A stretch of 64,000 nt of DNA from Chloranthus sessilifolius (GCA_021018995.1 CM037590.1:106579097-106643096); one strand, 5' to 3'. Positions 44,267-56,406 are shown, counted from the stretch's first letter. Numbers and translations are program-made. Notes: generated from the letters alone by a model not told the origin.

Positions 44267-45571
44267 TTGTGCGAGACTGCCGATGTATTTCCAGAGGAGT
44301 TACCTGGATTACCTCTAGAAAGAGAAATAGAATTCGCCATTGACTTAGAACCAGGAACGGAGCCTGTTTCTAAAGCACCATATAGAATGGCTCCTGCTGA
44401 GTTGAAGGAGTTGAAAGAACAGCTACAAGAGTTAATGGATAAGGGGTTTATTAGACCGAGCGTGTCTCCATGGGGAGCACCGGTCTTGTTTGTAAAGAAG
44501 AAAGATGGGTCAATGCGTCTGTGCATTGACTATTGACAATTAAACAAACTCACTATTAAGAACCGATACCCTTTGCCTAGGATAGATGACCTATTCAATC
44601 AACTGTAAGGAGCGAAGTATTTCTCAAAGATCGATCTGAGATCAGGATACCATCAGTTGAGAGTCAAGGCAGAGGATATTCAGAAGACTGCATTTAGGAC
44701 TCGATACGGACACTATGAGTTCCTAGTGATGTCGTTTGGGTTGACAAATGCCCCGGCGTTATTCATGGATCTGATGAATAGGGTGTTTAAACCACACCTA
44801 GATACTTGTGTCGTAGTGTTTGTTGACGACATCCTGATCTATTCAAAGTCAGAAGAAGAATATGAGAAACACTTGAGAGTAGCCCTACAGACTCTACGTG
44901 AACACCGGTTATATGCCAAGCTCAGCAAATGTGAGTTTTGGTTAGAAGAAGTTAGCTTTTTGGGACATGCCGTCTCAAAGCTTGGTGCCACAGTAGATCC
45001 AGCGAAGATCGAAGCAGTAGTGAATTGGGAGCAACCAAGGATAGTGACCGACATCTGCAGTTTCCTTGGATTGGCGGGTTACTACCGACGTTTCGTTGAG
45101 GGTTTTTCAAAGATATCAGGACCACTCATGAGACTCACATGAAAAGATGCAAGGTTTGAATGGAGTGAGGCATGCGAGAAGAGTTTTCAAGAACTCAAGA
45201 AGAGACTCAATTCAGCTCCTGTGTTAGCTATTCCTTCAGGCAATGGAGGATTTGCAATGTATAGCGATGCTTCGTATACTGGTTTGGGCTGTGTGCTTAA
45301 TCAGCACAAACAGGTGATAGCGTATGGGTCGCGACAGTTGAAAGAGCATGAAAAGAATTACCCGACACATGACCTGGAATTAGCAGCGGTCATTTTCGCT
45401 CTCAAGATTTGGAGACATTACTTGTACGGTGAAACGTTTGAGATTTTCACCGACCATAAGAGCCTCAGATATTTGTTTACACAAAAAGAACTAAACATGA
45501 GGTAGCGCAGATGGATGGAGTTTCTCAAGGACTACGATTGTTCCATATAGTACCATCCAGGCAAGGCTAAT
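44267..45571 (+). pseudogene. Element E: reverse transcriptase and RNase H
   Basis: RT from [10 protein letters not shown] (about 44286) through [20 protein letters not shown], motif [24 protein letters not shown] and catalytic [13 protein letters not shown] (about 44815-44853), all with catalytic Asp kept. Connection and RNase H follow with [10 protein letters not shown] (first Asp), [12 protein letters not shown] (Glu) and [11 protein letters not shown] (second Asp). In-frame stops: TGA at about 44534, TAA near 44607, TGA near 45140, TAG near 45503 and TAG near 45548. Motif set and order are complete, so decay is by point mutation alone. Confidence 0.93.
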
Positions 45572-47218
45572 GTGGTAGCTGACGCCCTGAGTCAGAAGAG
45601 TTCAGCTCAGTTAGCTAGTTTAATTTTGGGTACGCACAGATGGAAGCTATTTGAAGATCTGGCCCTATACGATGCAAACATTGAGTCTCAAGCTACAGGA
45701 GCCTTCTTGGCTAATATCTCAGTGAGACCAATGATATTTGAGCATATCCATGAACTACAGATGAAAGATCCGACGCTAACAAAGATTCGTCAAGATGTAA
45801 CTGAAGGCATTACATCTGAGTTTTCAATTAAGGAGGATGGTTCCTTATTGTTCAAGGGTCACCTCTGTATTTCGAATAACGTCGACCTACGACGAACAAT
45901 TCTTGATGAATCACACAAGTCAAGCTATGCTATCCACCCGGGAAGCACCAAGATGTATCAAGATTTGAAAAAGAACTATTGGTGGAGAGGCTTGAAACAG
46001 GATGTGGTAGAGTACGTGTCGCGGTGTTTGACGTGCCAACAAGTGAAGATCGATCATAGACATCCCGCAGGTCTATTGCAGCCTCTACCTATACCGGAAT
46101 GGAAGTGGGAATCAATCTCTATGGATTTCATCATTGGACTATCGCGAACTGCAAAGAAGTATAATGCTATTTGGGTAGTGGTCGATCGATTGACCAAGTC
46201 AGCGCACTTCTTGCCTTACAACACGATGTACACGGCGGGAAGACTGGCAGAACTATATATGAAGGAGATTATTCGTTTGCATGGGATTCCGAGTAGCATT
46301 GTTTCGGACTGTGACCCATTGTATACATCAAAGTTCTGGAAGAAATTTCAAGAAGGAATGGGAACGCGACTAGATTTCAGTACGGCATTCCATCCGCAGA
46401 CTAACGGACCGACTGAGAGGGTCAATCAGATCATCGAGGACATGCTTAGGGCATGTATGTTAGAGTTACAAGGATCATGGGATCAGCACCTACCCTTAAT
46501 TGAGTTTGCATATAACAACAGCTTTCAGATGAGCATTGAGATGGCACCATATGAAGCTCTTTATGGACGGCAATGTAGATCGCCCATTAATTGGGAAGAA
46601 ACGGGTGAGAAGTTTGTTTTAGGACCCGAAATACTTGAAGACAATGCCACCTATGTTCGTATGATAAGGGCAAAACTCAAAGCGGCACAGAGCAGACGGA
46701 AAAGCTACGCCGATATCAAGCAGACGAGTGTAGACTTCAAAGTGGGTGAACACGTGTTTGTGAAAGTGTCACCTATGAAGGGGGTGATGAGATTTGGAAA
46801 GAGAGGGAAGCTATGTCCCCGCTATCTTGGACCATTTGAAGTTTTGGGTCGAGTAGGGGAGGTTGCTTACCGCATTGGATTGCCACCGTTATTCGATCCA
46901 GTACACAAAGTTTTCCACGTATCTATGCTCAGGAAGTACCTTAACGACCCTAACCACGTGTTGAGCGGTCAAGCTTTTGAGATGCATGAGGACATGACCA
47001 TGATCGAAGAGCCGATGGAAATTTTGGATCGAAAGGAACAAGTGTTGCGAACGAAAGTGATTCCACTAGTACTTATCAGATGGAAGCATCATCCGGCCGA
47101 GGAAGCTACATGGGAACGAGAGGCCGATGTGAAAAAACAATACCCAGCCTTGTTTCCGACCACTTGTACCCCCGCAAGCATGTCTGTAGATTTTAACAAC
47201 ACTTGTAATCCGATGTAG
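45572..47218 (+). CDS. Element E: integrase with chromodomain-like C-terminus
   Basis: Uninterrupted 548-codon frame, the best-preserved gene in the window. It inserts the cDNA copy into the genome. An HHCC finger lies at about residues 116-157 (HKSSYAIHPG; CLTCQQVK). The catalytic triad is intact: ISMDFIIGL (Asp), IVSDCDPLY (Asp) and HPQTNGPTERVNQ (Glu). The C-terminal domain has GPFEVLGRVGEVAY. The last 50-60 residues (LDRKEQVLRTKVIPLVLIRW, ATWEREADV) match the chromodomain-like end of Tekay/Del integrases, which is thought to steer insertion to heterochromatin. It would be made as the end of a Pol polyprotein, so the ATG at 45572 is not a natural start. Confidence 0.93.
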   Translation: MVADALSQKSSAQLASLILGTHRWKLFEDLALYDANIESQATGAFLANISVRPMIFEHIHELQMKDPTLTKIRQDVTEGITSEFSIKEDGSLLFKGHLCISNNVDLRRTILDESHKSSYAIHPGSTKMYQDLKKNYWWRGLKQDVVEYVSRCLTCQQVKIDHRHPAGLLQPLPIPEWKWESISMDFIIGLSRTAKKYNAIWVVVDRLTKSAHFLPYNTMYTAGRLAELYMKEIIRLHGIPSSIVSDCDPLYTSKFWKKFQEGMGTRLDFSTAFHPQTNGPTERVNQIIEDMLRACMLELQGSWDQHLPLIEFAYNNSFQMSIEMAPYEALYGRQCRSPINWEETGEKFVLGPEILEDNATYVRMIRAKLKAAQSRRKSYADIKQTSVDFKVGEHVFVKVSPMKGVMRFGKRGKLCPRYLGPFEVLGRVGEVAYRIGLPPLFDPVHKVFHVSMLRKYLNDPNHVLSGQAFEMHEDMTMIEEPMEILDRKEQVLRTKVIPLVLIRWKHHPAEEATWEREADVKKQYPALFPTTCTPASMSVDFNNTCNPM

Positions 47219-47369
47219 ATTTTGATCAAAGTATGACATAGAAAAAATTTTATACACACATGACCATGATGATGTGTTTTGTAGAACCAAGGATCAGTTG
47301 GTATCATAACGTACCAAGATAAATCAAATAGACAGAGAAATTTGAAAATCTACAGAATTTGATCAAAAC
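47219..47369 (+). other. Element E: spacer after integrase
   Basis: Non-coding; leads into the internal palindrome array. Confidence 0.5.
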
Positions 47370-47948
47370 TAATTAATCGATTTTCAAATCAATTAATCGA
47401 TTTGGAAATTTGATTAATCGATTTTCTTCGATTAGTCGACTGGCATGTGCCAGTGACTGGAAATTTGATGAGGATTCAGAAAATGAGAAGGGAAATTTCG
47501 ATTAATCGATTTGGTTTCGATTAATCGATTTTTAATTTCAATTAATCGATCTGGAGGTTCGATTAATCGAACAACTTAGGAAATTTTGAAAAAAATTGAA
47601 AAATTTTGTGATTTCGATTAATCGAAGAGAAATTCAATTAATCGATTTGATATTTCGATTAATCGAACTAGAGTTCGACTAATCGAGTAACTTAAAGAAT
47701 TTTGAAAATTTTGGAAGGACTGCACAATTTTGATTAATCGAAGTGAATTTCGATTAATCGAAATGGATTTCGATTAATCGACTAGCTCACGCCAGTGAGC
47801 TCTAAAACTTGAAAATTTTAACGGATACGATTTCGATTAATCGAAATGGCTTCGATTAATCGATTTTGAGTTTCGACTAATCGATTTCGTGCGGCTTAAC
47901 CTAGTTTTGAATCTCGATTAATCGACTTTGGATTTCGATTAATCGAGC
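47370..47948 (+). repeat. Internal array of TCGATTAATCGA palindromes upstream of ORF3
   Basis: The same motif as in the LTR, about 20 copies or variants. Core starts include 47370, 47390, 47411, 47429 and then 47499, 47518, 47539, 47560, so spacing is 18-21 bp within blocks. Variants include CGATTAGTCG and CAATTAATCG. Confidence 0.9.
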
Positions 47949-48219
47949 TGGAGCCTATATACATAAATCGATGGGTTTTTCATTTCATTCGAAATCATTT
48001 GGATATTTTTATGTTGCGCGCCTTCTTCTTCTTCCTTCAACCCTCCGAGCAACTTAGGGCTTGCAATTTCAGATCAATTTCGGATCGAGATCACATCACA
48101 TTGGATCAAAACCTAAGGTAAACCCTAGTTTTATTAAAATTTGAGCCATTAAACCCTAGATTCATGTTATTTTCAAAATTTCTAGCTATAAAAACCCTAG
48201 GTTGTGATATTTCACCAAG
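47949..48219 (+). promoter_or_regulatory. Element E: putative ORF3 promoter, leader and 5' intron
   Basis: TATATA at 47956-47961 right after the palindrome array, a pyrimidine-rich leader, donor CCTAAG/GTAAACCC at 48118 and acceptor TTTCTAG ending at 48185 (68-nt intron), then 34 nt to the ATG at 48220. The order is the same as in element C. Confidence 0.6.
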
Positions 48220-49764
48220 ATGCCGCCCAAAACCCGGTTGTCTTCGAAGAAGGCAACCTCTAAACTCCCGGTCCGACTTAAGAACGTCGCTCCGCCACCA
48301 CCCACCCCATCACCGGTGAGGACTCCATCATCGTCGGCATCGGAGACCACCTCCGATTCGAAGAGTGCGTCTTCACGCGAGTCTTCACATGAATCCACAC
48401 CCATGCCGCCACCACCCACCAATGTGCCTCAACCCAATGAGTGGTGGGAGGCTAAAACCTTTGAGATCGACTATGTCATTGACCAAACCCTATTCACCAA
48501 CCCCGAGGTACCGGGCGAGACCTAATGGGCTCGCAATTACCTTCAAAATGCCGACCTCGACAACCTTTTGAAACCAATCTGGGGTACCTACTACCCTCGG
48601 TTAGTTAGACTCTTTTACCAGGGGCTCGTGGATGGCCTAACCAACGACGTGATTAAGACCACCATTGAGGGTCGGAAATACACGATCACCCGTCACCACA
48701 TACACGAGGTACTCGAGTGTTACCTCGATTTCACACCAGAGACCACCCTCTTTCCACCCTTCGCGGAAGAGGTAAAATTCGAGGAGATCGTCGCTCGTAT
48801 GTCCAACGGGAAGATAGGGTCGGGATCCTCCATTAGGAGGGTCGACCTCTCCCACTATATGTGGATGCTTGATTCAATTATCAAGTGCAACCTCTACCCT
48901 ATGCACCACGACACAGAGCGCGTAGAAAAGGTGCAACAGGCACTTTATGCGGCCTTCTGTGGCCGTTGGTTCGACGCGACCATGCTCATTCTTGAGGGGA
49001 TGAGATACATTAAAGGAAAGCTTATGAAGGGCAATCTAAGGCCCAAGGAGAAGATGCCATATGCTCGGCTCATATCGAGTATGTTGGAGTGCTACTCCGA
49101 CGCCCCCACCTACACTGTATCGCCTCACGAGGTGAGGGCTACGGATTGCGTGAAGCAATTCTCTATTGCTATATGGCGTCATAGTTACAATTTACTGAAG
49201 CGGACCCTACCGGCTACGGGTCCTACCCCAGCAGTAGCAGCAGCAGCTCCAGTACCACCACCACCCCCACCACCACATCTAGACCCACCCGTGGGTGGAG
49301 CACACCCAATGGAGCCACCAGCAGAGAGGGCACCCTTCCACACCATCGCTTCACCTACGCCGCTAGCGCAGTCCGCGGTAGCTACACCTACTTCTTCCTA
49401 CCATCGGCGTGCAGCTCGCCAAGGACCGACGATCGAGGACGTGTTGGCACGCATGGAGGCCAACAACGAGCGGATGAATCGACGGATGGACTTTCTGATG
49501 TACCACACTCTACGGTACATCTATCCATCTGACTACCAGCAGCGCCTCACGCAGGAGGCCGATTGGACCGCGGGCCGAACTGTTTTCCATACGGGTGCCG
49601 GCTTACACACGAGTACATCTACCGCCGATGCATCTGGCTCGACGCCACAGTTGCCCGAGCAGCCACCTGAGACAGAGACACCCCAGCCGATACCACCGGA
49701 GCCGCCAGTTCCTCCACCAGAGCCTGCCCCTACATCAGATCAGCCTAGCGAGGGGACGGCGTGA
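48220..49764 (+). pseudogene. Element E ORF3: accessory gene of unknown function
   Basis: Reads from ATG 48220 with a single TAA at 48523-48525 in an otherwise continuous frame of about 514 codons. Order: basic and Ser/Pro-rich N-terminus; a globular domain (about residues 75-330) with YYPRLVRLFYQGL, RRVDLSHYMWML, MRYIKGKL and MPYARLIS; a Pro-rich linker; a short coiled-coil-like segment (IEDVLARMEANNERMNRRMD) ending in a YPSDY motif; and a Pro-rich tail. Element C's ORF3 has the same order and motifs. The globular domain resembles Athila ORF3 (YPRLVQLFYQH in element B). No signal peptide or membrane segment. Tekay elements normally lack such a gene. Confidence 0.75.
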
Positions 49765-49995
49765 GACTGAGACGAGGATGTTCCTTTTTGTATGCCGATT
49801 ATGGCACTTTTGGTGTAATTGAAAAGATGTAAACAGCAAGTTGTAAAATTTTAGAATTGAATGAAATACAGAAAAAATTTTGTGTATCTATGTAAATTAA
49901 GTGTATCTAATTGCTTTGATATGTGGGTACGCGTCACCCAGTGTGTGGGGTACGCACGCGAACACCTTTGGGTTATTTTCGAGGGCGAAAATTCT
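49765..49995 (+). other. Element E: 3' untranslated region
   Basis: Short spacer between ORF3 stop and polypurine tract; no feature recognised. Confidence 0.5.
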
Positions 49996-50009
49996 CAAGG
50001 TGGGGAGGA
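49996..50009 (+). other. Element E polypurine tract
   Basis: CAAGGTGGGGAGGA next to the 3' LTR start TGTAATAACCC. Confidence 0.88.
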
Positions 50010-52596
50010 TGTAATAACCCAAAAAAATTGTGTTAAACGATAACCTCGAGATCCGTACCCGACTGGTCATAAGTTTGACCAAGTAGGAGTTCACTAGTTG
50101 ACTCGAGGAGTGATGAACGGATGCGATGTGAAATTAAAGCAAATGTGTGGAGTGTGAGGTGAGATCTAGAGTCACATACACCTAACTGTGTGTATGTGCT
50201 CAACACAAAGACAAGAGGGATATAAGGGTTAAAGAACCCTAACTTCAATTGTTTTGGGTTGTTGAAGAAAAATTAAGAAGAGAGAGAGAGAGAGAGAGAA
50301 GTAAAGAGAGTGGTTAAGCAAGGAGTAAATGCAAGCCAAGGGAGAGGGATTCGAGTATTTAAAGTCGAATTCAACGCGAAGGATCCTTTGGAGCTATAGC
50401 TGGAACCCTAGCCATTCCAAATTTGAGATCCAATCAAATGGGGATTAGATTGAGGTAAATTTTATTGAATTAAATGCATAAGATTGTAGGAGTATAATTG
50501 TAGTCAAGAATGCTTAAAATCATAGGATAAAGACTTAGAAAAAAAAAGAAAAATAGGTTGAAGAGGAATTGGAAGATCAGCCCGAAAGGGCACTGAATCT
50601 GGCCAAATCGATTAATCGAAATTGGATTTCGATTAATCGATTTTGGCCCAGAAGTTGAAAAGTCACGAAAGCCCGATTTCGATCAATCAAAATGAATTTT
50701 GATTAATCGATTTGGATTTCGATTAGTCGATTTGGAAATCGACTAATCGACTGGGAAGCTCCGGCCACTGGAGAAATGAGACCTGCGAAAATCGACTAAT
50801 CGAATTGGGATTTCGATTAATCGATTTCAAATTTTGATTAATCGATTTGGGATCGATTAATCGATTTTGAGATCTCGACTACTCGATTTAAAAATCGACT
50901 GTTTTATGTTGGAGACCTCAATTAATCGATTAGGGATCGATTAATCGAATTTGAATCTCGAATAATCGATTTTGAGAATCGATTAATCGATTTTGGTTTC
51001 GATTAATCGATTTTGGGAATCGATTAATCGAATTGTATTTCGATTAATCGATTTTGGGAATCGATTAATCGACTTTGACAGTTTGGCTTAAACTTTATAG
51101 TTGACTTTAAGATTCAGGGAGGTCTTAGACCTTCTTTGTTACATCTTTAGTGATGAGTTATATATGTTATGTGGTACCATAGGTGGTACGTATAAGCATG
51201 AGCACAAGGAGCCGCGTGGGACCTTGATGCTTGGAATTTTAGAGAATTGAGGTAGGGAACACCTTGAATATGTACTTTAATTTCAAGAGCATGTATGTAG
51301 TGATATAATTATCAAATTGAAATTGTTTTAAATTGTGAAAATGGGTGAGTGTGTGACACCAAAAATGTGATAAAGGCATCTGTGTGATGCAAGTAACTAA
51401 GAACAAGTAATCTAATGAGATTGAGACATCCCCAGGGGATGAGGAAGTAATAAAGGCATCAGGTGTGATGCGGGTATGTATACATCCCAGGGATGTATAC
51501 ATAGGATTGAATAATTACTGTTGAGGCCTAACTGATATAAGATAGCACACTTACATGGTGAACAACTATATGCAATGCACATGATATTTTTGTTATTTGA
51601 GGTTTGGAGGATACCCCACCGACGTGGCGGGATACCCACGACTGACGCGGCAGGATATTCGTGACCGGTACGGCGGCGAATCCGTACACCAGCACGGAGG
51701 TTTATCCATGACCGTAAGAACATCCCAGGGATGTTGTGTGATATTTAACCCCTCCGCCTAGTGAGAAAGGGGCTTGGGTCATATTCCCAGGGAATATATT
51801 TTTTACAACTGTCTAATTAGATAACGATGAAGGGTATCTCATCGGGGCTCGATGCTATATTGCTCGGGGATTACTTAAGTTGAAGATTTAAGTTTTGCTT
51901 TAGGCCTATTCAGTGTCATTCATGATTAAATAAACAGTAAAGTAATACATGCAACTTACCAGTGAATTGAGTATAAATTATCTGTTTTTAAATAGTTTTC
52001 TAGCAAATGCATAGATTCATCATGCTTTGAATATCATGGAATATATGTGAGTTTTGACTTATATGTTCATTGTGTTGTTCCCTATTGAGCTAGGATGTAG
52101 CTCACCCTTTTGACTATACGTCGCAGGTCCTTTGATAGCAGCAGTGGAGGCTTCGGGGGACGTGGATCTGGGGGATTCGGATTACGTACCTAGAGACGAG
52201 TTGGAGCCTCCTCCTGAAGACTTCTTCTAGGTGACTCTGCTGAGCACTTTGATAGAAAGTCAGTTTTGTGAGCTGTTTAGTGCGGCTTGGTATGTCAAGC
52301 CTTTATTTTTGAAACAATGTAATTAAACTAGATATTCTTTTGGCGAACCATCTGGGGTGATATGTGTATGATCGATGGTTCAGGTCGGTTCTCTATTCAT
52401 GCAGTAGCATGAGGGTAGAACTGTCTTTTGAATATGCCAGTTGGGCATATTAATGTTTTCCGCTTTAATGAGGTTAATTGCTTTATTTATTATGTGGTGC
52501 TTGTTATACCAATATTCCGTGCTAAGCTTTTGGGCACGGTCTGGAGGATCGTACTGATGGCACGGGTTTCGGGGTGCTGAAATCTGGGCTGTCACA
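50010..52596 (+). repeat. Element E 3' LTR (2587 bp)
   Basis: Full-length match to 39508-42100, including the phased palindrome array (about 50608-51072), the (AG)n run (50278-50301) and the CATCCCAGGGATG palindromes. Ends GGGCTGTCACA, then the target duplication ATGTC. Confidence 0.95.
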
Positions 52597-54653
52597 ATGT
52601 CAAAGCACGCAGAGGGTCTTCTAGAAGAACCTCTCAGGAGGGGGCTTACACTCCTCCCCTGGAATATAGTCTGAGTCCTCAAGATCGACCTCTCCAGAGG
52701 CAGCTCCTAATACAGCATCTGTGACGTATAGTCAAAGGGAGAGCAACATCCTAGTTCAATAGGGACAATATATGAACGAGTACATCTTTCTTACTCACAT
52801 ATATATCATGACAGAAATAAAGAATGAATTCATCAATGTAATTAATTTAAAACAGTTTGAGATGCAAGAAAATAAATAGACTGCTTTTATTACTCTACTC
52901 ATGACATCAGACATAAATTATTCTTGTGATTGTAACCAGGCTGGTCTCATGACTTAAATGCTCAACTTAAATAATCCCCGAGTAATATAGCATCGAGCCC
53001 CAATGGAATACCCTCCATTGTCGTCTAATTAGACTGTTTCTCATTTAAACTGGCCCACATCCCTTTCTCGTAGGGGACGGGCACGTATCTACTACACATC
53101 CCTGAGATGTCTACTGGTGTACAGATTGGCCGCCGTACCAATCACAGATATCCTACCGAGTCAGTCACGGGTATACCGCCGTGTCAGTTAGCTATTCTAC
53201 AAACCTTAAATCGATTGTGCGCTAAATATAGTTATTCACTATGTGAGTGTGCTAAATATATAATAATTCTCAGCCTTTTCAGTCCCATTCATGGACCTTC
53301 TATTTCGTGGATCTTTACATCCACCCTTCATCCCTGGGATGTCACCCATTTTGTTGCATCCTTTAGATGCCCATAGCACTTATGCATCCCTGGGATGGTT
53401 GAACTCTTTTACTTGTTAATTTCCTTATTTATCTGTGTATGCGCACACTATTTCTTACAACCACTACTTTAATACTTTATATTTCAACTCGGCTTTAAAG
53501 AATCAAGCATTCATATACTATCATCAGACACATGTTCTCATAATTAAGTGTACATGTTTAGATATTCCCTACCTCTCACTTGATTACTATCCACAGATCC
53601 TTCAATCTGAGTTCTACTCAACCATCATTATGTTTGGTATAACTAGGCCTGGCCAAACATATATAACCCATCACTATAATTGTAAAAATATTGGGTTAGA
53701 ACCCTAACCCCAACAAAAGAATAGTTCATATGAAAAATCCCACAAAACTTGAATTTGTCCAAATTGATCGAACGATTTGGAAAATTGATCGAACAATTTT
53801 TAAATCAATCGAACGAAATCCAAAATCGATCGAACGAATTTATTTCGTTCAATCGATTTCCTCAGAAATCCATTCTATCTCATTTATGTCCCCTGGCAAA
53901 CCGATTGAATGATTTTTAAATCGTTCACACAGTTCTCAAATCGATCGAAATATTTCCAAAATCATTCGAACAATTTCTTCAGAACTAATTTTTCACCTTA
54001 TTTCTCATTGGTCAAAATCGATGGAACGAAATCTAATTTCGTTCAATCGATTTTGCCCATTCTCAGATCTGAACGTGTTCTTCCTCTAAAACTCATCTCA
54101 TCTTCATCCATCCCATTCATCATCCATTTTTCATACAAAATAGTTTAGATTCTCTATCTAATAACCAAACAAACTTGAAATAGTGGATCTTACCATATCT
54201 AATGGTTGAATTTCCCTTGCTCCAAGCTTTAGCTCACTAGGGCTTCACAAACCCCCAAATCTCTACTCTCAAGTCGATCCCGATCTTGATCCGCTAGCTT
54301 TCCAAGCCAAGATCAACTATTTGCATTCGTTGCACTCTTCTCAATTTCACAAAAATCAATCTCTCATTAACTCTCTCTCTCACTCTTCTCAACTACTCAT
54401 TCAAGTGAAATAACTCCTCATCTTTTTCTTATCACCTACTACTTAACTAGGGTGTTAAGCTCATACATTCAACTAATGTGTGTGTGTTTATATCTATGGA
54501 TACCTAGTTCAACTAAGTGGTTTCTATCATACACTTTATCTGATATATGATCTACCAAGTCAACATAGTCAACATTGACTCGGTCAAAGATACGACTAGT
54601 TGGCCCACTTCCCGAGGTGTACTATTTAAGCACAGAATTTCCAGGATGTTACA
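52597..54653 (-). repeat. Element C 3' LTR, main part
   Basis: Continues the LTR started at 39156 and aligns with 62704 onward. On the minus strand it starts TGTAACATCCTGG at 54653. U3 holds the CGATCGAACGA array (53745-54060), then TATATA at 53660-53665. R-U5 shares blocks with element E's LTR. Confidence 0.9.
53745..54060 (-). repeat. Phased CGATCGAACGA motif array in element C LTR
   Basis: About ten copies in both orientations of TGATCGAACGA, CAATCGAACGA, CGATCGAACGA and reverse TCGTTCAATCG. Starts 53765, 53786, 53806, 53827 and 53845: spacing 18-21 bp. The same array begins at about 63867 in the 5' LTR. Confidence 0.85.
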
Positions 54654-54668
54654 TTCACCTCTCCTTGG
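54654..54668 (-). other. Element C polypurine tract
   Basis: On the minus strand AAGGAGAGGTGAA-type purine sequence lies directly before the 3' LTR start TGTAACATCC. Confidence 0.75.
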
Positions 54669-55176
54669 GAATTTTCGTCTGCAAAAATGGTCCTCAAGGG
54701 TCCCCCCCACCCACACCCGGGCATGGGAGCCCACACACAGTGCATAGTTCATCCATAACAATAGAGGTTTACATAACAAAGCATAGAGTGGGAAGAAGAA
54801 AAACATAGCACAGAATGGACCTGTGCAAACACCCATCCGGCAAGAAACACATGCATTCTACAAAGTAAACGACTACTAATGGCCCATATCAAAAGATAAC
54901 CATTTAAATATGAAACTATCCAAAAATTTATGCACATAGGGCAAAGTGGCAACCATGCCACGATTGTTCAAGAGGACCCATGTCCCCGGGTACTTGTGTT
55001 AAAATTTACAACTGTTGGCTAAAAAGTATTACAGATCCAAAAACAAAGTTTTACACCAAAAAAAATATATATAGGACGCCAATAGAAAAACAACCATCAA
55101 GACTCCTGCGCGGTGATTACGCCATCACCATCTTGCCTTTTCAAATCGGCCTGAACCCCTGCGTTGCTGCCATACG
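54669..55176 (-). other. Element C: 3' untranslated region
   Basis: No gene or repeat recognised between the ORF3 stop and polypurine tract. Confidence 0.5.
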
Positions 55177-56406
55177 CTAGAGATAATCAGTCGGATACAT
55201 AAAGCACATCTCCTCGGCATGAAATGCATCGTAGTAGTCCAGGCGTCGATTGAGAAGGCGGTTATTCTCTGCCATTTTCCGCGTGCTGGCCTCCAACAAG
55301 GCATAAAGATCAGCAATAGTTGGACCAAGAACGCCTTCAGGCGATGGTGGGAGGGGCGTCTGACCACGGCGTCGAACAGGTTGCTGCAATGGAAAAGTAG
55401 CAGCAGTCTCCTCATGAATAGGAGTGTCATGTGTTGGCTGGTCTGGAGCTTGTGGTTCCGGGTGAGGTGGTTCTTCGACGAGCGATTTCTTAATCAACTT
55501 TACGTAGGTTCGATTCCAGTCAACCATGGTGAAAGGTTGAACATTACCCGTGAGGCGTGGTTCATTGGGAGAGAGAGTGTACATATCGCCTCCCGCATAA
55601 TCCTCGGCCATTAGGGAAATCAGGCGGGCATATGGCATGCCATCGACGGGCTTCTTGGCATTTTCAAGCATCATCTTAAGGGCATATTTCATCCCCTCCA
55701 GCACCATCTTGGGCGCATTAAACCATTGGCCACTGAAGGCCGCAAAGAGTGCCATTTGGACCTCACCCACCCATTCAGTCTTATGTCTTAAGGGGTATAA
55801 ATTACACTGAATGATTGAATTGAGCATCCAAAGCTCACGCGGTAAGTCGACACGTTTAATCGAGCGACCCGAACCTGTTCTTCCATGGGTCATCTCAGCC
55901 GCTACATATTTGTAATCAAGAGTGGCCAGAAAAGGCTCAGTGAGTGCAATATCATCGTGGTTATAAGTGTGGGAACACTCTAAGGCATCGGCCACATCAT
56001 CGAAAGTGAACGTATAGGGCCGATTATCAATTTTGGTCCGGAGAATGGTTGGGTCCTTGATCAATTCCATGTTCTGATAAAATAGTCAGACTATTCTAGG
56101 GTAATAACTGTCCTTGCATGGGTGAAGGATTCTCGTCAAACCCGCGGTGGAAATATAGTCGAAAGCCCACTTTGTCTCAGTGCGCTTGGCGAAAGTTTTA
56201 GGCTTAATTATCCACTCGATTTCAAAGTCTTTGTAAGACCACCATTCATTCGGTCGTTCACGTGGTAGTGGTGGAGGTGGTGCTTCTGTAGGTGGTGCCG
56301 ATGAAGAATCCGTAGGTGGTTTCTTCGGTGGCAGTTGCGAAGATGAACCCGAAGTGGGTTTCTTCAGTGTTGAACTACTTGTGGCTTCGCGTGTCTTGGG
56401 GGGCAT
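55177..56406 (-). pseudogene. Element C ORF3: accessory gene of unknown function
   Basis: ATG at 56406-56404. A 106-codon frame with Ser/Pro-rich N-terminus (KKPTSGSSSQLPPKKP) reaches YYPRIV and a TAG at about 56086. The same frame resumes with LFYQ and runs 297 codons to 55177. Shared with element E's ORF3: NEWW near residue 55, GRTGSGRSIKRVDL, ELWMLNSIIQCNLYPL, GMKYALKMM, MPYARLIS, then a Pro-rich linker, a coiled-coil-like IADLYALLEASTRKM segment and a final MYPTDYL just before the stop. It lacks E's Pro-rich tail. Unknown function; DNA- or RNA-binding would be a guess. Confidence 0.75.

Larger units (their letters stand above)
39508..52596 (+). mobile_element. Element E: complete chromovirus inserted in element C's LTR
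   Basis: 13.1 kb with two LTRs (39508-42100, 50010-52596), initiator-Met primer site, gag, protease, RT, RNase H, integrase, ORF3 and polypurine tract. Flanks ACGTC (39503-39507) and ATGTC (52597-52601) are the 5-bp target duplication; the uninterrupted site in C's other LTR reads ACATC near 62704. The element is related to C at protein level and in the 3' half of the LTR. Confidence 0.93.

Noticed and set aside
54552-54961. Small hydrophobic frames next to element C's polypurine tract
   Set aside because: They cross the LTR boundary and have no counterpart in element E.
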